DNA from: Hirsutella rhossiliensis
Taxonomy: Eukaryota; Ascomycota; Sordariomycetes; Hypocreales; Ophiocordycipitaceae
Direction of reading: 5' to 3'
DNA length: 64,000 bases
NCBI RefSeq assembly: GCF_020360975.1
Contig: NW_025408668.1
Location: 4,650,001-4,714,000, forward strand
Position 1 is the first letter of the stretch, and each line of letters starts with the position of its first letter. Below are positions 1 through 10,238 of this stretch, piece by piece. The notes under the pieces were generated by a model, which was not told the origin of the DNA, did no database searches, and saw only the letters and a list, made by a program, of their open reading frames with translations. The position numbers and the translations under genes were made by a program.

Positions 1-358
1 ACCCTGAACTTTTCACGGGCGTTCCTCCAGTGCACGCGGGGCTCGAACTTGAGCATCACATGATAGTGGGAGTGCCATCCTCATGCAGTTCCTTGCAGCC
101 GTAGACCTGTACTGTTCCTGCCTGTCCAGTCCTGCGGTTAACCCGTGGCAGGCTCGGCGCCAGCGACTCTCGTAGATACCTGTGGAACTCCTCTGGGTCT
201 TCGACCCGGCTGCGGGTGTAGGTGACAAACGCCATGTTTGCATGGAACACAAAGTCTTGATGCTTCTCGGTCACTCCGGGGATCTCGCGAGCATCCCTCT
301 CGACAGACTCATAACCGCTATCACTAGCAGGAGGATCAACCTCCATGGTGGAAGACAT
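1..358 (-). CDS. Rep-like HUH endonuclease, N-terminal part, cut by the window edge (unit 0)
   Basis: The reading frame starts at the ATG at 356-358 and runs off the left edge. After an acidic leader, residues about 36-50 contain FVTYTR, which fits rolling-circle motif I of CRESS-DNA Rep proteins (geminivirus and genomovirus type). About 45 residues later an HEDGTP stretch precedes the expected motif II, and the His-x-His pair with its hydrophobic tail lies in the neighbouring frame just beyond a one-base break in a C run near 73. Motif III (tyrosine) and any helicase domain would be outside the window. Known Reps nick an origin hairpin to start rolling-circle replication; here that role is inferred from the motifs only. 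A TATA box lies about 100 bp upstream. A Helitron-type Rep is the alternative. The break may be real decay or a consensus error. Confidence 0.62.
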
Positions 359-454
359 CGTTCCTCTCTCTATCTCTCTCGCTCTTTGCCACGCAGGAAA
401 CGAGACTCAAGGGAGACAACTCATCCGAGTTCAACATTGGGGCACCTTGCCCGC

Positions 455-460
455 TTTATA
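455..460 (-). promoter_or_regulatory. TATA box of unit 0
   Basis: TATAAA on the minus strand, about 100 bp upstream of the Rep-like start. It is followed upstream by an inverted repeat CCGGG..CCCGG at about 480-497. Confidence 0.6.
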
Positions 461-671
461 CCCTCCGGTGTCATTCTGTCCGGGCGTCTGCCCCGGCCAG
501 TAGTGGATACATGCAAGTTACGCAAGCTACACAAGCTGTCTTTCCATGGACGGCGTGATCCCTCTAGGCTCATTCGCTCTTAGCACTGCGTCGCTCCCCC
601 CGTCGCTTCCGCCTATGACTGCAGTAAATCACGTGCGTTCAATCTGCCTAGTGACTGGGCCGTTGTGCCAT

Positions 672-708
672 GGCCCCCCTATAAACCAAACTTAAGTAAT
701 AGGGGGCC
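672..708 (+). repeat. Hairpin I, copy 1
   Basis: Stem GGCCCCCTAT/ATAGGGGGCC around an AT-rich loop with a central CTTAAG. This copy has one extra C in the left arm. Minus-strand loop edge reads TATTAC. Preceding module is GGGCCGTTGTGCCATGGCC (type 1). Confidence 0.95.
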
Positions 709-1075
709 CAAGAGTAGCAGTGACTCCCTCACTCCTACAAGGTCCTCGCTGCCTGCTCGTACCAGTGTCCTCCATCCTGTCGTCCGTTCTCGCTCCGCTC
801 AAGCACCTCCCTCCGGTCGGGGTGGCCCAACGGTGAGAGTGTGTTGTAGTGTACTCGTGTGTGGAGGTGACTTGGGAGTGTTGTGTTGTGTTCGGTCCGT
901 CGCGTGCCCGTCGGACACGTGCTCCTCTCGGGCTGTGTTGAGCTGTCTTGTAAACGATGTACTCGATTGAAGATTCTTGAGCGTGGCTCTCCACAGCCAG
1001 TCCTACGGCCTGTCTGCACCCCCCTTCGGGGGGGTTGATTCCATAGTGATGAAGGAGTCCTCCGGAGGTGATCAT
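672..1075 (+). ncRNA. Structured domain of unit 1
   Basis: This entry defines the domain for all units. In order: hairpin I; hairpin II with a CTCC-type loop (here GTAG.AGTGA/TCACT.CTAC at 714-738); purine/pyrimidine spacers rich in CTCCGGTCG-like words; hairpin III beginning GTCCGTCGC (896-920); hairpin IV, a 3-4 bp stem capped by YC-C(UNCG)G-C (here CAG/CUG with UACG at 997-1012); hairpin V C-rich with UUCG (1018-1034); hairpin VI UCCUCCGGAGGUGA (1058-1071). Tetraloops of UNCG type exist only when read as + strand RNA. CTTGTAAACG motifs lie at 947-956 and 1105-1114. No open frame is kept between units. Transcription is inferred, not seen. Confidence 0.55.
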
Positions 1076-1162
1076 TCGAAGTGAATTGCTTGAAGTATGA
1101 CTCTCTTGTAAACGGGTTTTGAGTCTTCGGGGAAACTCGAGGTCGATAATATCCTAGGATGT

Positions 1163-1970
1163 CTATTGGCCGTCAAGTGGGTAGTGTTCGAGTCCGTCAC
1201 CATTTTTCGACAAAGCAAGGGGAGTTAAGTTGAATCCAGCCTCAAGCCGTGGATATCGATACGATATCTGCCAGGGAGGGTATCGCCGACGCGAGGGGAA
1301 GGAGGGGAGAGAATTCGATACCCCATCCAGTGCCAGAAGCGCCGTCGCTGCAAAAGCAAAGAAAAGACTCCATAACACGACGTCTTCAAAAATGGACGCG
1401 TCCATAATGCAATCCCTGTTGACACCAAGATCCATTTTCATGTCCCCACTTCCAATGGGGTCGCCATCCGGACCGCAAAACTGGCTGGTTCAAGATAATG
1501 AAGCCTTACAGCCGTAGCTAAACAGACTCAACGTTGTCTCAAGTTGGGCCCGTGTCTCCACTGACGATGTGCCCAAAATCAGATTAATGATTTGAGGCCG
1601 AAGAGCGAATACCACTTACCTTGCCGTCGTTGATGATAATCCGGGAGCCCCCTGGAGCCTGACCTCCACCTGAGCCTGAAGCCACAATGCTGGAGAAGAA
1701 GGGACGATAACAGGCATGGTCCTGTAGCGGAACAGGACAAAGAGTGATATAATACCAAGTGAAACCCTCCGAGTCGTCCGGGCGCCGCCATTTGAGTCCG
1801 CAAAGACAGCCGTCCGGCATACTGATAATATCCTGTATCATTGTCTGATCCGTTAACGTGGAAGGGGTGCCGACATTAGTGCTGCTGTCGGTAGCACCCG
1901 CGGCTTCGTCTTTCTTGTCCTCGGACAGTTCCATCGCAGCCGGAACAGAAATCCCTGTCAATGCAGGCAA
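1163..1970 (-). CDS. Family B protein, unknown function (unit 1)
   Basis: Probable two-exon gene. Exon 1 (1620-1970, with internal ATGs possible as starts) has an acidic low-complexity leader and then a core GCLCGLKWRRP...FTWYYITLCPVP that is matched in unit 4 (GCVCWVKRREP...FTWHYRTDCPVP). A GTAAGT donor lies at 1619 and an in-frame acceptor at 1481, giving a 139 nt intron. Exon 2 (1163-1480) begins with Phe-Cys-Gly-Pro and contains a hydrophobic stretch LWSLFFAFAATALLAL, possibly one membrane segment, before a stop at 1163. The spaced Cys, Trp and Pro residues of the core suggest a small folded domain, but I recognise no family. The acceptor is a choice; another AG lies near 1523 and would end the protein almost at once. 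Confidence 0.5.
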
Positions 1971-2614
1971 AGAGGAGACGCGCCTAGGCGTCCAAAATGT
2001 GAGCCCCTGCTCAGCAGCGCCACACCCGAGGAAGGAACCTCACGTTGGTGGTTCCATAAAGCAAGGATGGCCAACACACCTCAACCACGCTGATAGGATC
2101 GTCAACTAATAGACCCTCCGGCACTATGACGAGGACAGATGCTCAAGGCCACAGCACTCCGTTTGCTGGGATTCGAAACAAGAAATGGCTTTTCTCAAGC
2201 GATTACACTGATAGCTTTGCCCTCACAAAGAAACGACAACGATTCTGCCTGAATGCCCAGAGTGGAAAAGATGGGAGAACTGGAAAAAAGGGCCATTCCC
2301 CGAGGCCTTCTTGTAGGGCCGCTCTCGACGGCCTGACTCCACCTTGCAGAACCCAATGTCAAGGGTCCTGAGGATTTCAACCAATAGGATTGATGCTCCA
2401 GCAGTGGCTCCACCAGCGTCCGGGTTTCTCACGTCACCCCTCCAACTGACTAAGGCGGTGAACATGGAAACTACGTAACCTGTCTCCCCGACCCGCCTCC
2501 TCTCTCCGGTCTGATTGGCTGCTATGACGATGTCGCTCCCCCCTGTCGCTTCCATTTAGGACCACACTCAATCACGTGCGTGAAAGGTGTCTAAAGACTG
2601 GGCCATGGAGCAGA
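1971..2614 (-). other. Upstream region of the family B gene in unit 1
   Basis: Non-coding. It lacks the usual TATA/CTTATA box at the expected place. About 2310-2510 is nearly the same as 8030-8220 upstream of the other family B gene in unit 4, including a CCAAT at about 2380. Family B cassettes thus carry their own upstream region. Confidence 0.55.
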
Positions 2615-2650
2615 GGCCCCCTATAAACCAAACTTAAGTAATAGGGGGCC
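2615..2650 (+). repeat. Hairpin I, copy 2
   Basis: Loop edge TATTAC. Preceding module is GGGCCATGGAGCAGAGGCC (type 2). 1943 bp from copy 1. Confidence 0.95.
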
Positions 2651-3052
2651 CAAGAGTAGCAGTGACTCCCTCACTCCTACAAGGTCCTCGCTGCCTGCTC
2701 GTACCAGTGTCCTCCATCCAGTCGTCCGTTCTCGCTCCGCTCAAGCACCTCCTCCGGTCGGGGTGGCCCAACGGGTATTGTTTGGATGTGGCGTGTATGA
2801 CCGAGTGACTTGGTGTGTCGTGTGTTCGTGTTGGGATTCGTCACTCAGTCTGTCTCCACGTGTGTTGTTCAGTCAGTGTCCGTCGTATGCCCTCCGGGAC
2901 ATTCACCTCCTGTCGTGCATATGCTGTCTTGTAAACGGTGTCTACGATCTGATGTTTTTGAACGTGACTCTTCACGCCCAAACCTTCGGCTTGGTCGCAC
3001 CCCTTCGGGGTAATTTCCATAGTCATGGATGGGCCCTCCGGGGGTGATCAGA
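2615..3052 (+). ncRNA. Structured domain of unit 2
   Basis: Hairpin II as in unit 1. Hairpin IV stem is CCAA/UUGG with UUCG (2978-2996), a double change against CCGA/UCGG of units 3 and 4. Hairpin V UUCG, hairpin VI UCCG. CTTGTAAACG at 2938, 3062 and 3081, CTTGTGAACG at 3101. This block is nearly identical, inverted, to 61513-61995. Confidence 0.55.
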
Positions 3053-3388
3053 GGGGCATCCCTTGTAAACGGCTTATGTTCTTGTAAACGTCGGCATGTG
3101 CTTGTGAACGGTTTGTGAAGCCTACGAAGTGTGTGTCACGTTTGGAGGTAGCTGGGCGATTACGAGTGGATCATGGACTACAAGAGTGACATACTCATAT
3201 GTCGGTATGCAAGCCAGTCAATTCAATAATGCTCTTCATGCGTCAGCGCAGCCCGCTCCCGCGTGAGGGTATCGTCAAGTCCTAACAGGGAACAGTGGTC
3301 CACCAACGCCTACGCTTCTATGTCAACCACAGGTCATGCCACCAGGGGTGGCGAGAGTACACAAACCCAACCTTGCCACATAGACAAG

Positions 3389-3979
3389 TCAAACGGCACG
3401 GTGTCTAATTCCACAAGCAATCAACAACCTTCGTCTCCGTTGATGAACATTGCCGTCAACATCCAACTTCAACTCGTTCAAGATCCGATTGACCTCGACC
3501 GCTGGGAGATGGAAGTCAGTCCCATGACCCAAAACCATCAAAGACAGTGAAAGCTTACACGAAAGGCTGTTCACATCATCCACCGTGGATGGAAAGGGGT
3601 TGATGGCTCCGCCCGTACTTAGACTCAGCAACGGCTTCAGCTGGCCGTCGCCCTGGACAACGGCGCTATTCTCCAAGGCGATGAGTTGGTTCCGATCCCT
3701 AATCCGTGTCAGCGCGAATGCATGAGTGCGCCAAGCACAGACTCACCTTGCCGCATTCTCCCGTGAAAAGACTTCCAGTGCTGACTGAAAGCGAGCAAAC
3801 CCCTGTCGTTGCTCCTGCTGAATCTGGTCCAAGCGCGTCATCACACGCTCTAATGTCTCTAGGACACGACGACCTTCGTCTACCACCGGCAAGTTTCCAA
3901 CCCGGGAAAACTGTTGCGACAAGGCATCAAAGCTGCGAGACACCTCGCTGAAGTCGGGATGCAGAGGAAACTGATCCAT
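3389..3979 (-). CDS. Family F coiled-coil protein (unit 2)
   Basis: Three exons: 3747-3979, 3559-3698 and 3389-3501. Introns of 48 nt (3699-3746, GTGAGT, branch GCTGAC) and 57 nt (3502-3558, GTAAGC, branch ACTGAC). The start ATG at 3979 gives MDQFPLHPDF; about 75 helical residues rich in Glu, Gln and Arg follow (VMTRLDQIQQEQ), then DRNQLIALENS, a PLLSLSTGGAINPFP segment and a basic tail with RRRR. This plan (leader, coiled coil, R-N-x-ENS, PL-x-TG-FP, C-terminal RRRR) matches a widespread fungal family of unknown function. Members recur in units 18, 21 and 25 with introns at matching places. Probably self-associating; no enzyme motif is seen. Confidence 0.75.
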
Positions 3980-4301
3980 CGCGACAACGACAGAGCAACA
4001 ATGCCTCTGACGCACAACGCGCCGACCCCTCCAGGTTGTTGCTCAAAAAGACGCCAAGTCACCTGACTCACTCGGAATAACAATCATCCACCTGGATGAC
4101 AAGCAAGACCAAAGAACCGGCCTACCCTGGACACTCCGTAAATCGTGACGTACTCGCGTCAAATCTTTGCAGAATGTGGGATATTTCTTCTTGGAAACCC
4201 TTGAATGCTTCTTCACTCTCGTACAGAAACACTCAGTTGAGTTTTTAGCAAAAACAGGTGCGAGTCTTCCCGACGGTCGCTCTGCTTCGGGGGCGGTCCC
4301 C

Positions 4302-4307
4302 TTTATA
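4302..4307 (-). promoter_or_regulatory. TATA box of unit 2
   Basis: TATAAA on the minus strand, 323 bp upstream of the ATG at 3979 and 226 bp from hairpin copy 3. An inverted repeat CCGGG..CCCCGG follows at about 4340-4360. Confidence 0.55.
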
Positions 4308-4532
4308 GGGCTTTGTCCCCAGCCGCGTGTGTTGTATCTGTCCGGGTGTCTGCCCCGGACATGTGTGGGGGGGTATGTAAGCTGCGCATACTACCCAGTG
4401 AACCCGCCTGATGCCTCTCGCCTCATTGGCTGCTAGAACCCACTTCGCTCCTGCCTGTCGCTTTCGTGCTATGTACCTCACTCCTACCCCTTGCGGGACT
4501 TTCCGTTCCTATGGGCTGGGCCGTTGTGCCAT

Positions 4533-4568
4533 GGCCCCCTATAAACCAAACTTAAGTAATAGGGGGCC
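4533..4568 (+). repeat. Hairpin I, copy 3
   Basis: Loop edge TATTAC, preceding module type 1. 1918 bp from copy 2. Confidence 0.95.
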
Positions 4569-4945
4569 CAAGAGTAGAAGTGACTCCCTCACTCTACTGT
4601 CTTCGCCCTCCAGTCGAAGTCCCTTTGACCTCGTTCCACTCGTGCAAAGACTCGCTCCGCTCAGACATGCTCCGTCCCGTCGCGGGCCCAGTGTGTGATT
4701 GGTTGTTGAGGGGTGTATGGTGTTCACGTGCGGGTGTGACTGAGTGACTGGGTGGAGTTGTCTGTTGTGTGTCGTTCGTCATTCAGTGTGTTGTGCTTCG
4801 TGAACGTGGATGTGCTTGTAAACGGGCTGTGTTGGTTGGAGAGTCAGTGTGGCTCACGCCCGAACCTTCGGCTCGGTCGCACCCCTTTGGGGGATTGTTT
4901 TCCATAGTCCTGCCTGGGCTTACGGGGTTGATCATACCAGGTGGA
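4533..4945 (+). ncRNA. Structured domain of unit 3
   Basis: Hairpin II GTAG.AGTGA/TCACT.CTAC. Hairpin IV CCGA/UCGG with UUCG. Hairpin V loop reads UUUG, an exception to UNCG. CTTGTAAACG at 4815 and 4981. From about 4660 rightward it is almost the same as unit 7. Confidence 0.5.
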
Positions 4946-5179
4946 TTACGCGAAGGGTTTCCTTAAACGTCTACGGAATACTTGTAAACGCATGTGTGAT
5001 TATAATCCCTCGGTGTGAAGTCTATGATTCTACCATGTTCGTGGATACAGTCAATTGACCGTGCTGCCGCTATTCTGGATCGGTCTTTTCATCTACGTTA
5101 AAACGAAGCCATCGTGATATCCGAAAAGGAAAACCGTTGAACACCAACGTCATGCAAATGAATATAACGATGACCAAAG

Positions 5180-5850
5180 TCATCTATCAGTCTCACTCTC
5201 GCCCCGTATCTCATCCAAGAGCTTGTTCAAAAGCCCATCACAACCAAAGGTGACAGTTCCTTCCGTGGTCATGTGAAAATCCAAAAGGCAAATGCGCCTT
5301 CATCTGCTCCATACAGCATGATAGTGGCACAGCAATACAGTCCGAACCGGCCGACTCATTGTCAGCAACTGGAGGAAGTGAAGGTCCAAGCCGAGTCTGC
5401 AGCGTGCAGCAATCCTCGCGACTGAACCCTCCGGCGTTCGGGCCAGCCCACAGTAGAACCCTGTGGATGAAGAGGCCATCCTGCGCACGCTGCGCCACCG
5501 AGTAGAAAAAGTCCCTGGGACCCAGACAGTCCCTTAGAGTCTCCGAAAAAGAAGAAGCCGAGCGCTTGTGTGTTGTCACCAACAGGAGAAAAAGCCACCG
5601 CTCGCAGAAGCGCTGAATCCGTAGAGAACAACAAAACGGATGGCTGCAGCAGCATCCGCGGTCTCGTGTCCTTGCCGTGGGCAGAGAAGGGCGGGCAAAA
5701 TTGTCTCGCAGGAAGCTGGCAGATCCATGCTGCCCAAAATTGACGAACCGAAGAGAGACTCTGGCCCAGGCTCCGCTCCGGGAACGTACGTACGTAGAGT
5801 TGGGAGGCCAGATCAAGGCTGCCCGGCCGCTAGGTGAAGTGAAAGGAGAA
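5180..5850 (-). CDS. Family A Cys/Trp-rich protein (unit 3)
   Basis: The main frame (from about 5816) carries the family A signature: a Cys/His cluster CCCSHPFC, then LRIQRFCERWLF, a region LRDCLGPRDF, RAQDGLFIHRVLLWAGP, and LSCC near the C-terminus. The expected last part (TFGCDGLLNKLLDEIR, stop at 5180) is in another frame after an indel near 5270; the N-terminal GSMDLP segment is also out of frame near 5700. Start unresolved. A 60-bp block at 5910-5970 shared with unit 27 lies upstream and may be leader or first-exon sequence. The Cys/His cluster could bind zinc. Function unknown; no named family recognised. Unit 7 carries a near-identical copy. Confidence 0.55.
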
Positions 5851-5907
5851 GATTTGTGTCCAGCACAAATGTAAACAATATATGGGCACCTCGGCCCCTA
5901 ACTTACT

Positions 5908-5972
5908 CCGTAGCGCGTCTCTAGAGAGACAAAGGACGCGTTCGGGCTGGTAGACCAGTCAATCCATCTTGT
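5908..5972 (-). promoter_or_regulatory. Conserved 5' block of family A genes, copy in unit 3
   Basis: About 60 bp (centred on GTCTCTAGAGAGAC) nearly identical here, at 13520-13584 and at 59944-60005. It lies between TATA box and coding frame in all three. It contains an 8-bp inverted repeat TCTCTAGAGA. Confidence 0.5.
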
Positions 5973-6139
5973 CTCACGCCATTGCGGGCGACTCTGCCCA
6001 AGAGCCCAATGAAGAACCAGCGGGAAAACAATTGCACCAGGCAATATCCCACCCGTCGTTCTGCGAGCCGATTGATTTCCGCAAGGAAAATATATCAAAA
6101 GTGAACCGTCCACAGTTCTGGGTTGGGCGACCCATGGTC

Positions 6140-6145
6140 TTTATA
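6140..6145 (-). promoter_or_regulatory. TATA box of unit 3
   Basis: TATAAA on minus, 308 bp from hairpin copy 4, with CCAAT at about 6311 and CCGGG..CCCG repeat between. Confidence 0.55.
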
Positions 6146-6447
6146 CTCCGTTGAAAAGGTAAAGAAGAGATTTGACGTCTCCCCGACAGTCGCTCTACTC
6201 GTGGGCGTTCTCGCCCTTTCTATGTTCCTCTCCTTCCGTATCGAGGTGATACCGTCCGGGTGTCTACCCGTCCAAGAGTGGAGTCACGCAACCACTGCGT
6301 TGGAAGCTGACCAATAGCGCGGCCACCTTCCATCCGTCAGGTACCTTCTTAGCACTCAGTCTTTCCCTTCCAGTACAAAACTGCTAGTACATCACTCTCT
6401 GCCTTTGTCAAGACATTCCGTTCCTAGTGACTGGGCCATGGAGCAGA

Positions 6448-6483
6448 GGCCCCCTATAAACCAAACTTAAGTAATAGGGGGCC
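6448..6483 (+). repeat. Hairpin I, copy 4
   Basis: Loop edge TATTAC, preceding module type 2. 1915 bp from copy 3. Confidence 0.95.
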
Positions 6484-6807
6484 TTTCTGACAAGTGACCT
6501 CCCGTCACACAGTCCACCCGCCCTCCAGGCGTGTACCCTTTCGTTCCACTCAAGGGCAGTTCCTCCCTCCGGTCGTCTCAACCGCTCCGTGGGCCCAGCA
6601 TGTGTTTGGGGTTTGTGTGTGCAAGTTGTCGTGTTTGTGTCCGTCGCCCTTCGGTTGCTCCTCCTGTCGCGTGAAGACCGGCTTGTAAACGTGTCTACTG
6701 AATCGAAGATGGTTGAGCGTGGCTCTCCACGCCCGAACCTTCGGCTCGGTCGCACTTCTGCGGGGATTGATTCCATAGTCATGCCTGGGCCTCCGGGGTG
6801 CAAGTGA
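6448..6807 (+). ncRNA. Structured domain of unit 4
   Basis: Hairpin II GTGAC-CTCCC-GTCAC (6493-6507). Hairpin IV CCGA/UCGG with UUCG; hairpin V loop UGCG. Shortest of the domains: the ACTGAGTGAC spacer hairpin of other units is missing. CTTGTAAACG at 6682. Confidence 0.5.
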
Positions 6808-7265
6808 GCGGTGGTTTACTGGGAGTGTGATGTCCACGTGAGGGTTTTCCCTGTGAACGTTGTGAGGTCTACAATCTGGAAAGTGTTTATCTGTAGACTT
6901 GTAGGTGTGGACAGTCAAAGCAGTGTAAAGTCATGTGCTCATTGACACGAGAAACAAACACATGTCTACCATTCTCCGTCTAAGACTGGGTGGATTACGA
7001 CCCGATTGAAGCTATCGCGATGCCTTAAAAAGAAAGAAGCTTGCTCCGGCGCGCCTACGCTACGTGACAGCCCTTACAATAGGAAAATTCAACATTCTCC
7101 ACCTGGACATTTTTCATCTTCTGTAGGATCCTGTATACTTGATAGAAACGTTTTTAAACCCTCGAACAAGCACGAGCATGCATCCAGTAGCGTTCAAGAA
7201 CAACTGTGCGAAGGCTCGATAAAGTAGCAGCCGAATGTCTGCCGGAGCCACTACTTAGGCCGTCT

Positions 7266-7592
7266 CTTCAACGCCCCACCATCGTCAGCGTATGCATCCG
7301 AAGGTTGAATAGAACACGGGTGAAAGAAAATATCTCACCTCTGCGACCTCGACAATCATCCTCCCGCCTTCAGGATCTTCACCCCAGCTGTACCTCCATC
7401 GAGTACACCCTGGAACCAGTCTCTCCACCAGGGATGTTGATTGGGTGGAACAGGACAGTCGGTCCTGTAATGCCACGTGAAGTCTTCGGTACCGTATGGC
7501 TCCCGCCGCTTGACCCAGCAAACGCAGCCCTCCGGTTTGTCTGTCTCTTCGGCCATGGTCTCCGGCATGGCGCATCGGTCGAGGGGGAACAA
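7266..7592 (-). CDS. Family B protein, broken or unfinished model (unit 4)
   Basis: A frame from about 7592 holds GCVCWVKRREP...FTWHYRTDCPVP, the counterpart of unit 1. It then stops at 7356, while the counterpart of the unit 1 exon end continues one frame over (MIVEVAE up to a GTGAGA donor at 7338), so one G appears missing near 7360. An intron from 7338 to about 7266 has a clear branch ACGCTGACG. I find no convincing second exon in 7050-7265, where unit 1 has about 105 codons. Role unknown. Confidence 0.45.
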
Positions 7593-8337
7593 GGACGCCG
7601 GACGGTGTTCTCACTAGTAGAGATCGTAGTAGGACACCCTTATCACCGGGTGCTATAGAAGAGTGAGCGCGGTTCAAAGCCGCTGCAGCCGTGTCAGCAA
7701 CAAGATCCAGATCTTCAGAGAACTAGGCCAGCTCACCTGGCTGTCAATCCGAAGAAAGACAAGCGTAAACTGTTAGCCTACTCGCTCATGCGGCAGTCCT
7801 ACATCTGCCAACACGAACTCTCTCCAAGAAAGGTGTACACCCACGAAGGAAACTGGTCTGACGAGTCCCCCGTCACTTGCAACTAGTCGCAGACACAGCG
7901 TCAGGCTTTCCACGCCAGAAAACAAAACGTCTACTGAGACGAGAAAGTGGGAGATTTGGAAAATCCCAAGACTCACTTCACCGTTTCGCATGGAAGAACT
8001 AGAACAAGGGCTCTTCCTAGTTCCCGAGGGCCTTCTTGTAGGGCCGCTCTCGACGGCCTGACTCCACCTTGCAGAACCCAATGTCAAGGGTCCTGAGAGT
8101 TTCAACCAATAGGATTGATGCTCCAGCAGTGGCTCCACCAGCGTCCGGGTTTCTCACGTCACCCCTCCAACTGACTAAGGCGGTGAACATGGAAACTACG
8201 TAACCTGTCTCCCGACCCGCCTCTTCCTCCGGTCTGATTGGCTGCTATGACAGTGTCGCTCCCCCCGGTCTCTTCCACCTAGTACTGCAGTAAATCACGT
8301 GCGTTCAATCTGCCTAGTGACTGGGCCGTTGTGCCAT
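7593..8337 (-). other. Upstream region of unit 4
   Basis: Non-coding. 8030-8220 matches 2310-2510 of unit 1 and contains CCAAT at about 8105. No TATA box of the usual form is seen. Confidence 0.45.
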
Positions 8338-8373
8338 GGCCCCCTATAAACCAAACTTAAGTAATAGGGGGCC
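8338..8373 (+). repeat. Hairpin I, copy 5
   Basis: Loop edge TATTAC, preceding module type 1. 1890 bp from copy 4, the shortest regular interval. Confidence 0.95.
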
Positions 8374-8768
8374 TATGGGTATGAGTGACTCCGTCCCCCA
8401 TACAGTTGCCCTCCCGCCGGTCGGTCACAGTGTCCTCGTTCCACTCGTTCAAAACTCCTCCGGTCGAAGGGCTCCTTCCAGTCGCGGCCCAACGGTGTAG
8501 TGTTTTGGTGGGTTGTATGACTGAGTGACTTGGTGTGTTGTGTGCTTGTGTGGGTATTCGTCACTCAGTCCGTCTCCACGTGTGTGTTTGTTCTCTGTCC
8601 GTCGCGCGCCCTTACGGACACTTGCTCCTCCTCACGGTGTACTACTCGTGTAAACGAATTCACTCGGTTGAACATCGTCAACGTGGTTCCACGTCCGAAC
8701 CTACGGCTCGTCCGCACCCCTTCGGGGGATTGCCCCATAGTGATGAAGGATCCTCCGGAGGTGATCAT
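8338..8768 (+). ncRNA. Structured domain of unit 5
   Basis: Hairpin II outer stem TATGGG/CCCATA. Paired ACTGAGTGAC and GTCACTCAGT around 8520-8570. Hairpin III GTCCGT/ACGGAC (8598-8620). Hairpin IV CGA/UCG with UACG. Hairpin VI UCCUCCGGAGGUGAUCA. CTTGTAAACG at 8796. Confidence 0.55.
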
Positions 8769-8836
8769 TTGCAGTGAAGTGAATGAAGGGTATCCCTTGT
8801 AAACGGTGTGAGGCAATACTCGAGTAGGTGCTCTTG

Positions 8837-9569
8837 TCAACGCTTTGACGAAGACTTGTATCTCATGGTTGTGTCTACGTGTGCACCTGTGAATACCTGC
8901 ATGGTGTTGTACAGGCGATAAGGAAAACGTTTCATTATGTCCCTACAATCGGAAGCGACCTTCCAGTGGGTTGAGGCGCAAGAACGGACCGCCTCCCCAA
9001 GCAAGTGGTTCCCTAGTTTGTCACGCAAAGGACGATGCCCGATCTCTGTCTTACCTGGCCTCCGAATATTGTCGACGAGAATTGACAGAGTCTTACAATG
9101 GTACACAGCACAACAACTCAAGCGGAAAGCATTCCCATCACTTTCCCCGAGGAAACTGACCGGACCTTCTCCGGTCACGAGATCATAGAGCCTCTGGAAG
9201 TGCGCGCTGCTAAACCCATTTCCACCAAATGTGTTGTTTGCCTTCAACAAAAGGCAGTAGTGGAAGAAGTCTTCCTCCATCTCGAACCAAGAGCCCCAGA
9301 CGCCGACATGCAAGTCGTCGAGCACGTCTTCTAGCCTGTTACTCACAGAGCGAGAGGAAACTGCGTTTCAGAGGTCCACCCAAGCAGATCCAGTTTCGAC
9401 ACCATGACTGCTCACGCAGAGGTGTGCAGGCGGAATGCGGACACCAAGGGTGACAAACACAAGACCACTCGAGCTTCTCAGCTGTTCGGAGAGCAACGCC
9501 GCTGGCTACATTTCCCGGCGAAGACTGACGATCCGCCCGCAGTTTCGAGGCTGCCAAGGGTCTTCCCAT
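8837..9569 (-). CDS. Family A Cys/Trp-rich protein (unit 5)
   Basis: Two overlapping frames make one protein. The upstream frame (9339-9569) has the cluster CHPWCPHSACTPLREQSWCRNW. The downstream frame (8837-9346, intact) continues with RLEDVLDDLHV, EEDFFHYCLLLKAN, FSSAHFQRLYDLV and LSCC, the same order as in units 3, 13 and 27. An indel near 9345 separates them. The last 60 residues do not match the usual LLDEIR ending, so the C-terminus may also be out of frame. Start uncertain, possibly further right up to about 9850. Function unknown. Confidence 0.5.
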
Positions 9570-10033
9570 ACCGACTCCCTAGAGGAAAGAAGCAAGATAT
9601 GCTTCAGCGAGGCGCATTCTCGTCGACCGCTCCGTCTCTTTCTTCGCTTTCCAAGCAAGCGATGCCCGGGCAGAAGACAAAGGGTAAACCGACCGCAGGT
9701 CAAAGTAGTCTAGCCTAACTGGCTCGGATGCGAAGTGTCGCACGACAGGCTTCTGTCTTCCAGTTATCGTTCCAATAAAAACACTTCTCGTGATGTGTCG
9801 GGGAAAACTGGCGCCTGTCCAAGGCTGATTAACCCTGCCTGGTGATGAAGACAATACAAGGAGTTCAATCCATTGGATTCAAAGACTAGCAGTCTGTCGT
9901 CTGTCGCCTCGCTCCATAAGTCAACCAACCTCACCTCGTTCCCGTTGCACAGGATCACCTGCCGGGTGAATAAGCAGAGAAGAAAAAGAGGAAGAAGGAT
10001 TCTGCCTGAATCGAGAGTGGGCGACCACGCGGT

Positions 10034-10039
10034 CTTATA
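10034..10039 (-). promoter_or_regulatory. TATA-like box of unit 5
   Basis: TATAAG on minus, 200 bp from hairpin copy 6. Confidence 0.5.
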
Positions 10040-10238
10040 CCTTCCAGTGTCTGTAGTTGTCCGGGCCCTGCGCCCGTCCAGATGTGGAGTGTCTAAGTAA
10101 GCTAAAGCAAACAGACAAGTAGCGCGGCACCCGCCCTCCGGCGAGTACCTTCTTAGCACTCAGCCTCTTCCTTCCCGTGCGAGACTGCTAGTACTACACT
10201 CTGATGCTCGAGTGTCTAGAGCTGGGCCGTTGTGCCAT

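Noticed and set aside
672..708. Hairpin I as an intrinsic terminator
   Set aside because: GC-rich stem but no U tract follows on either strand, and the host looks eukaryotic.
672..708. TATAAA within hairpin I as a + strand TATA box for the structured RNA
   Set aside because: Possible, but the bases are also needed for the stem and the right arm mirrors them; sequence alone cannot separate the two uses, so no promoter was called.
1058..1075. GGAGGTGATCA resembling the end of bacterial 16S rRNA
   Set aside because: The match is part of a short local hairpin (UCCUCCGGAGGUGA); no other rRNA sequence is near and the window is eukaryotic.
5898..6113. Frame with WIDWSTSPNASFVSLETRY shared by units 3, 7 and 27 as a first exon
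   Set aside because: The apparent starts are not ATG and the similarity is at DNA level over a 60-bp block. It was listed as a conserved 5' block instead.
9579..9854. Minus frame upstream of the unit 5 family A gene as a separate gene
   Set aside because: It has no counterpart in other units and probably is leader or first-exon sequence in a shifted frame.
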